Part shown: positions 63,653-64,000 of the stretch, piece after piece
Position numbering within the stretch: the stretch's first letter is position 1
Layout of the letters: every line of letters starts with the position of its first letter
NCBI RefSeq assembly: GCF_028640845.1
Contig: NC_080540.1
Location: forward strand, 131,592,420 to 131,656,419
Direction of reading: 5' to 3'
Length of the DNA stretch: 64,000 nucleotides
Source of the DNA: Ahaetulla prasina
Taxonomy: Eukaryota > Chordata > Lepidosauria > Squamata > Colubridae
Translations under genes and position numbers: made by a program
Notes under the pieces: model-generated
What the model was told of the DNA's origin: nothing
The model's database searches: none
The model's input: the letters and a program-made list of their open reading frames with translations, nothing else

Positions 63653-64000
63653 TTATTTATTTATTTGCGAGGTTAGATACTTGACTAACTTAATGGTTTA
63701 AAGATCAGTGAATGGGAAAAAAGAGAGTGCAGATATATTACTTGGCTAAAAATATAGAGAGAGAATGGAGCACGATTGTGTAACTTTTATTCTCTAAATT
63801 CAGCATGGTGATTTGTTGAAATCATATACCTTCTGAATCTTCTATATTACTATAAAGTGATAATGCAATCCATACATATTTACTTAGAAGTGGTCTCACT
63901 GAAATCAGTGAGAGCTTGTTCTCTGATAAGGGGTTTTGTTTACACTCCTAATGTATTTGTATTGGCTATCTGCCACCTTCAATAGCAAGCAAGGATTTGA
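63653..64000. other. Intergenic, nothing recognised
   Basis: AT-rich sequence to the window edge with no recognised feature. Confidence 0.5.

Overview
The window is vertebrate nuclear DNA, almost certainly from a squamate reptile and probably a snake. It is AT-rich, has long introns, and is crowded with squamate repeats: Sauria-type tRNA SINEs, CR1, L2 and RTE LINE tails, L1, Tc1/mariner and hAT elements, and an LTR retrotransposon. A CR1 tail at 36.5 kb carries AATAG units like those described for snake CR1 elements, which favours a snake. Nothing in the window looks bacterial or viral in origin beyond endogenous retroelements.

Two host genes are recognised from their spliced coding exons. 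TMEM104 runs on the minus strand. Six coding exons (about 178 codons, the N-terminal third of the protein) lie at 30.6, 26.1, 21.5, 21.0, 17.4 and 5.9 kb, and the rest lies left of the window. NAT9 runs on the plus strand and is complete: six coding exons from 37101 to 44484 encode 208 residues, with a polyadenylation signal at 44663. The two genes are head to head, as in mammals, and share a CpG-rich stretch at about 34.25-35.1 kb that is the likely bidirectional promoter.

Layout: 1-5.5 kb, a nearly full-length but mutated L1 lying antisense in a TMEM104 intron. 5.5-34.2 kb, TMEM104 exons and introns with a dead Tc1 transposon, MITEs, SINEs, an L2 tail, a solo LTR nested in a hAT-like remnant, and a long purine/pyrimidine microsatellite. 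34.2-35.1 kb, the shared promoter. 35.1-44.7 kb, NAT9 with an L1 tail bearing its target duplication, a second solo LTR, and an L2 reverse-transcriptase fragment. 44.7-64 kb, intergenic DNA holding an L2-like LINE remnant, hairpin elements, a 6.15-kb Ty3/Gypsy (Mag-like) retrotransposon at 50330-56479, and a 1.1-kb tandem duplication at 60.1-62.3 kb.

The host genes look ordinary. The most noteworthy structures are the Ty3/Gypsy element, with both LTRs, a 5-bp target duplication, a primer-binding site, and a tandemly duplicated integrase segment; the second tandem duplication with microhomology at its junctions; several strong inverted repeats; and one short unassigned exon-like segment at 46.8 kb. 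I found no convincing previously undescribed functional system.
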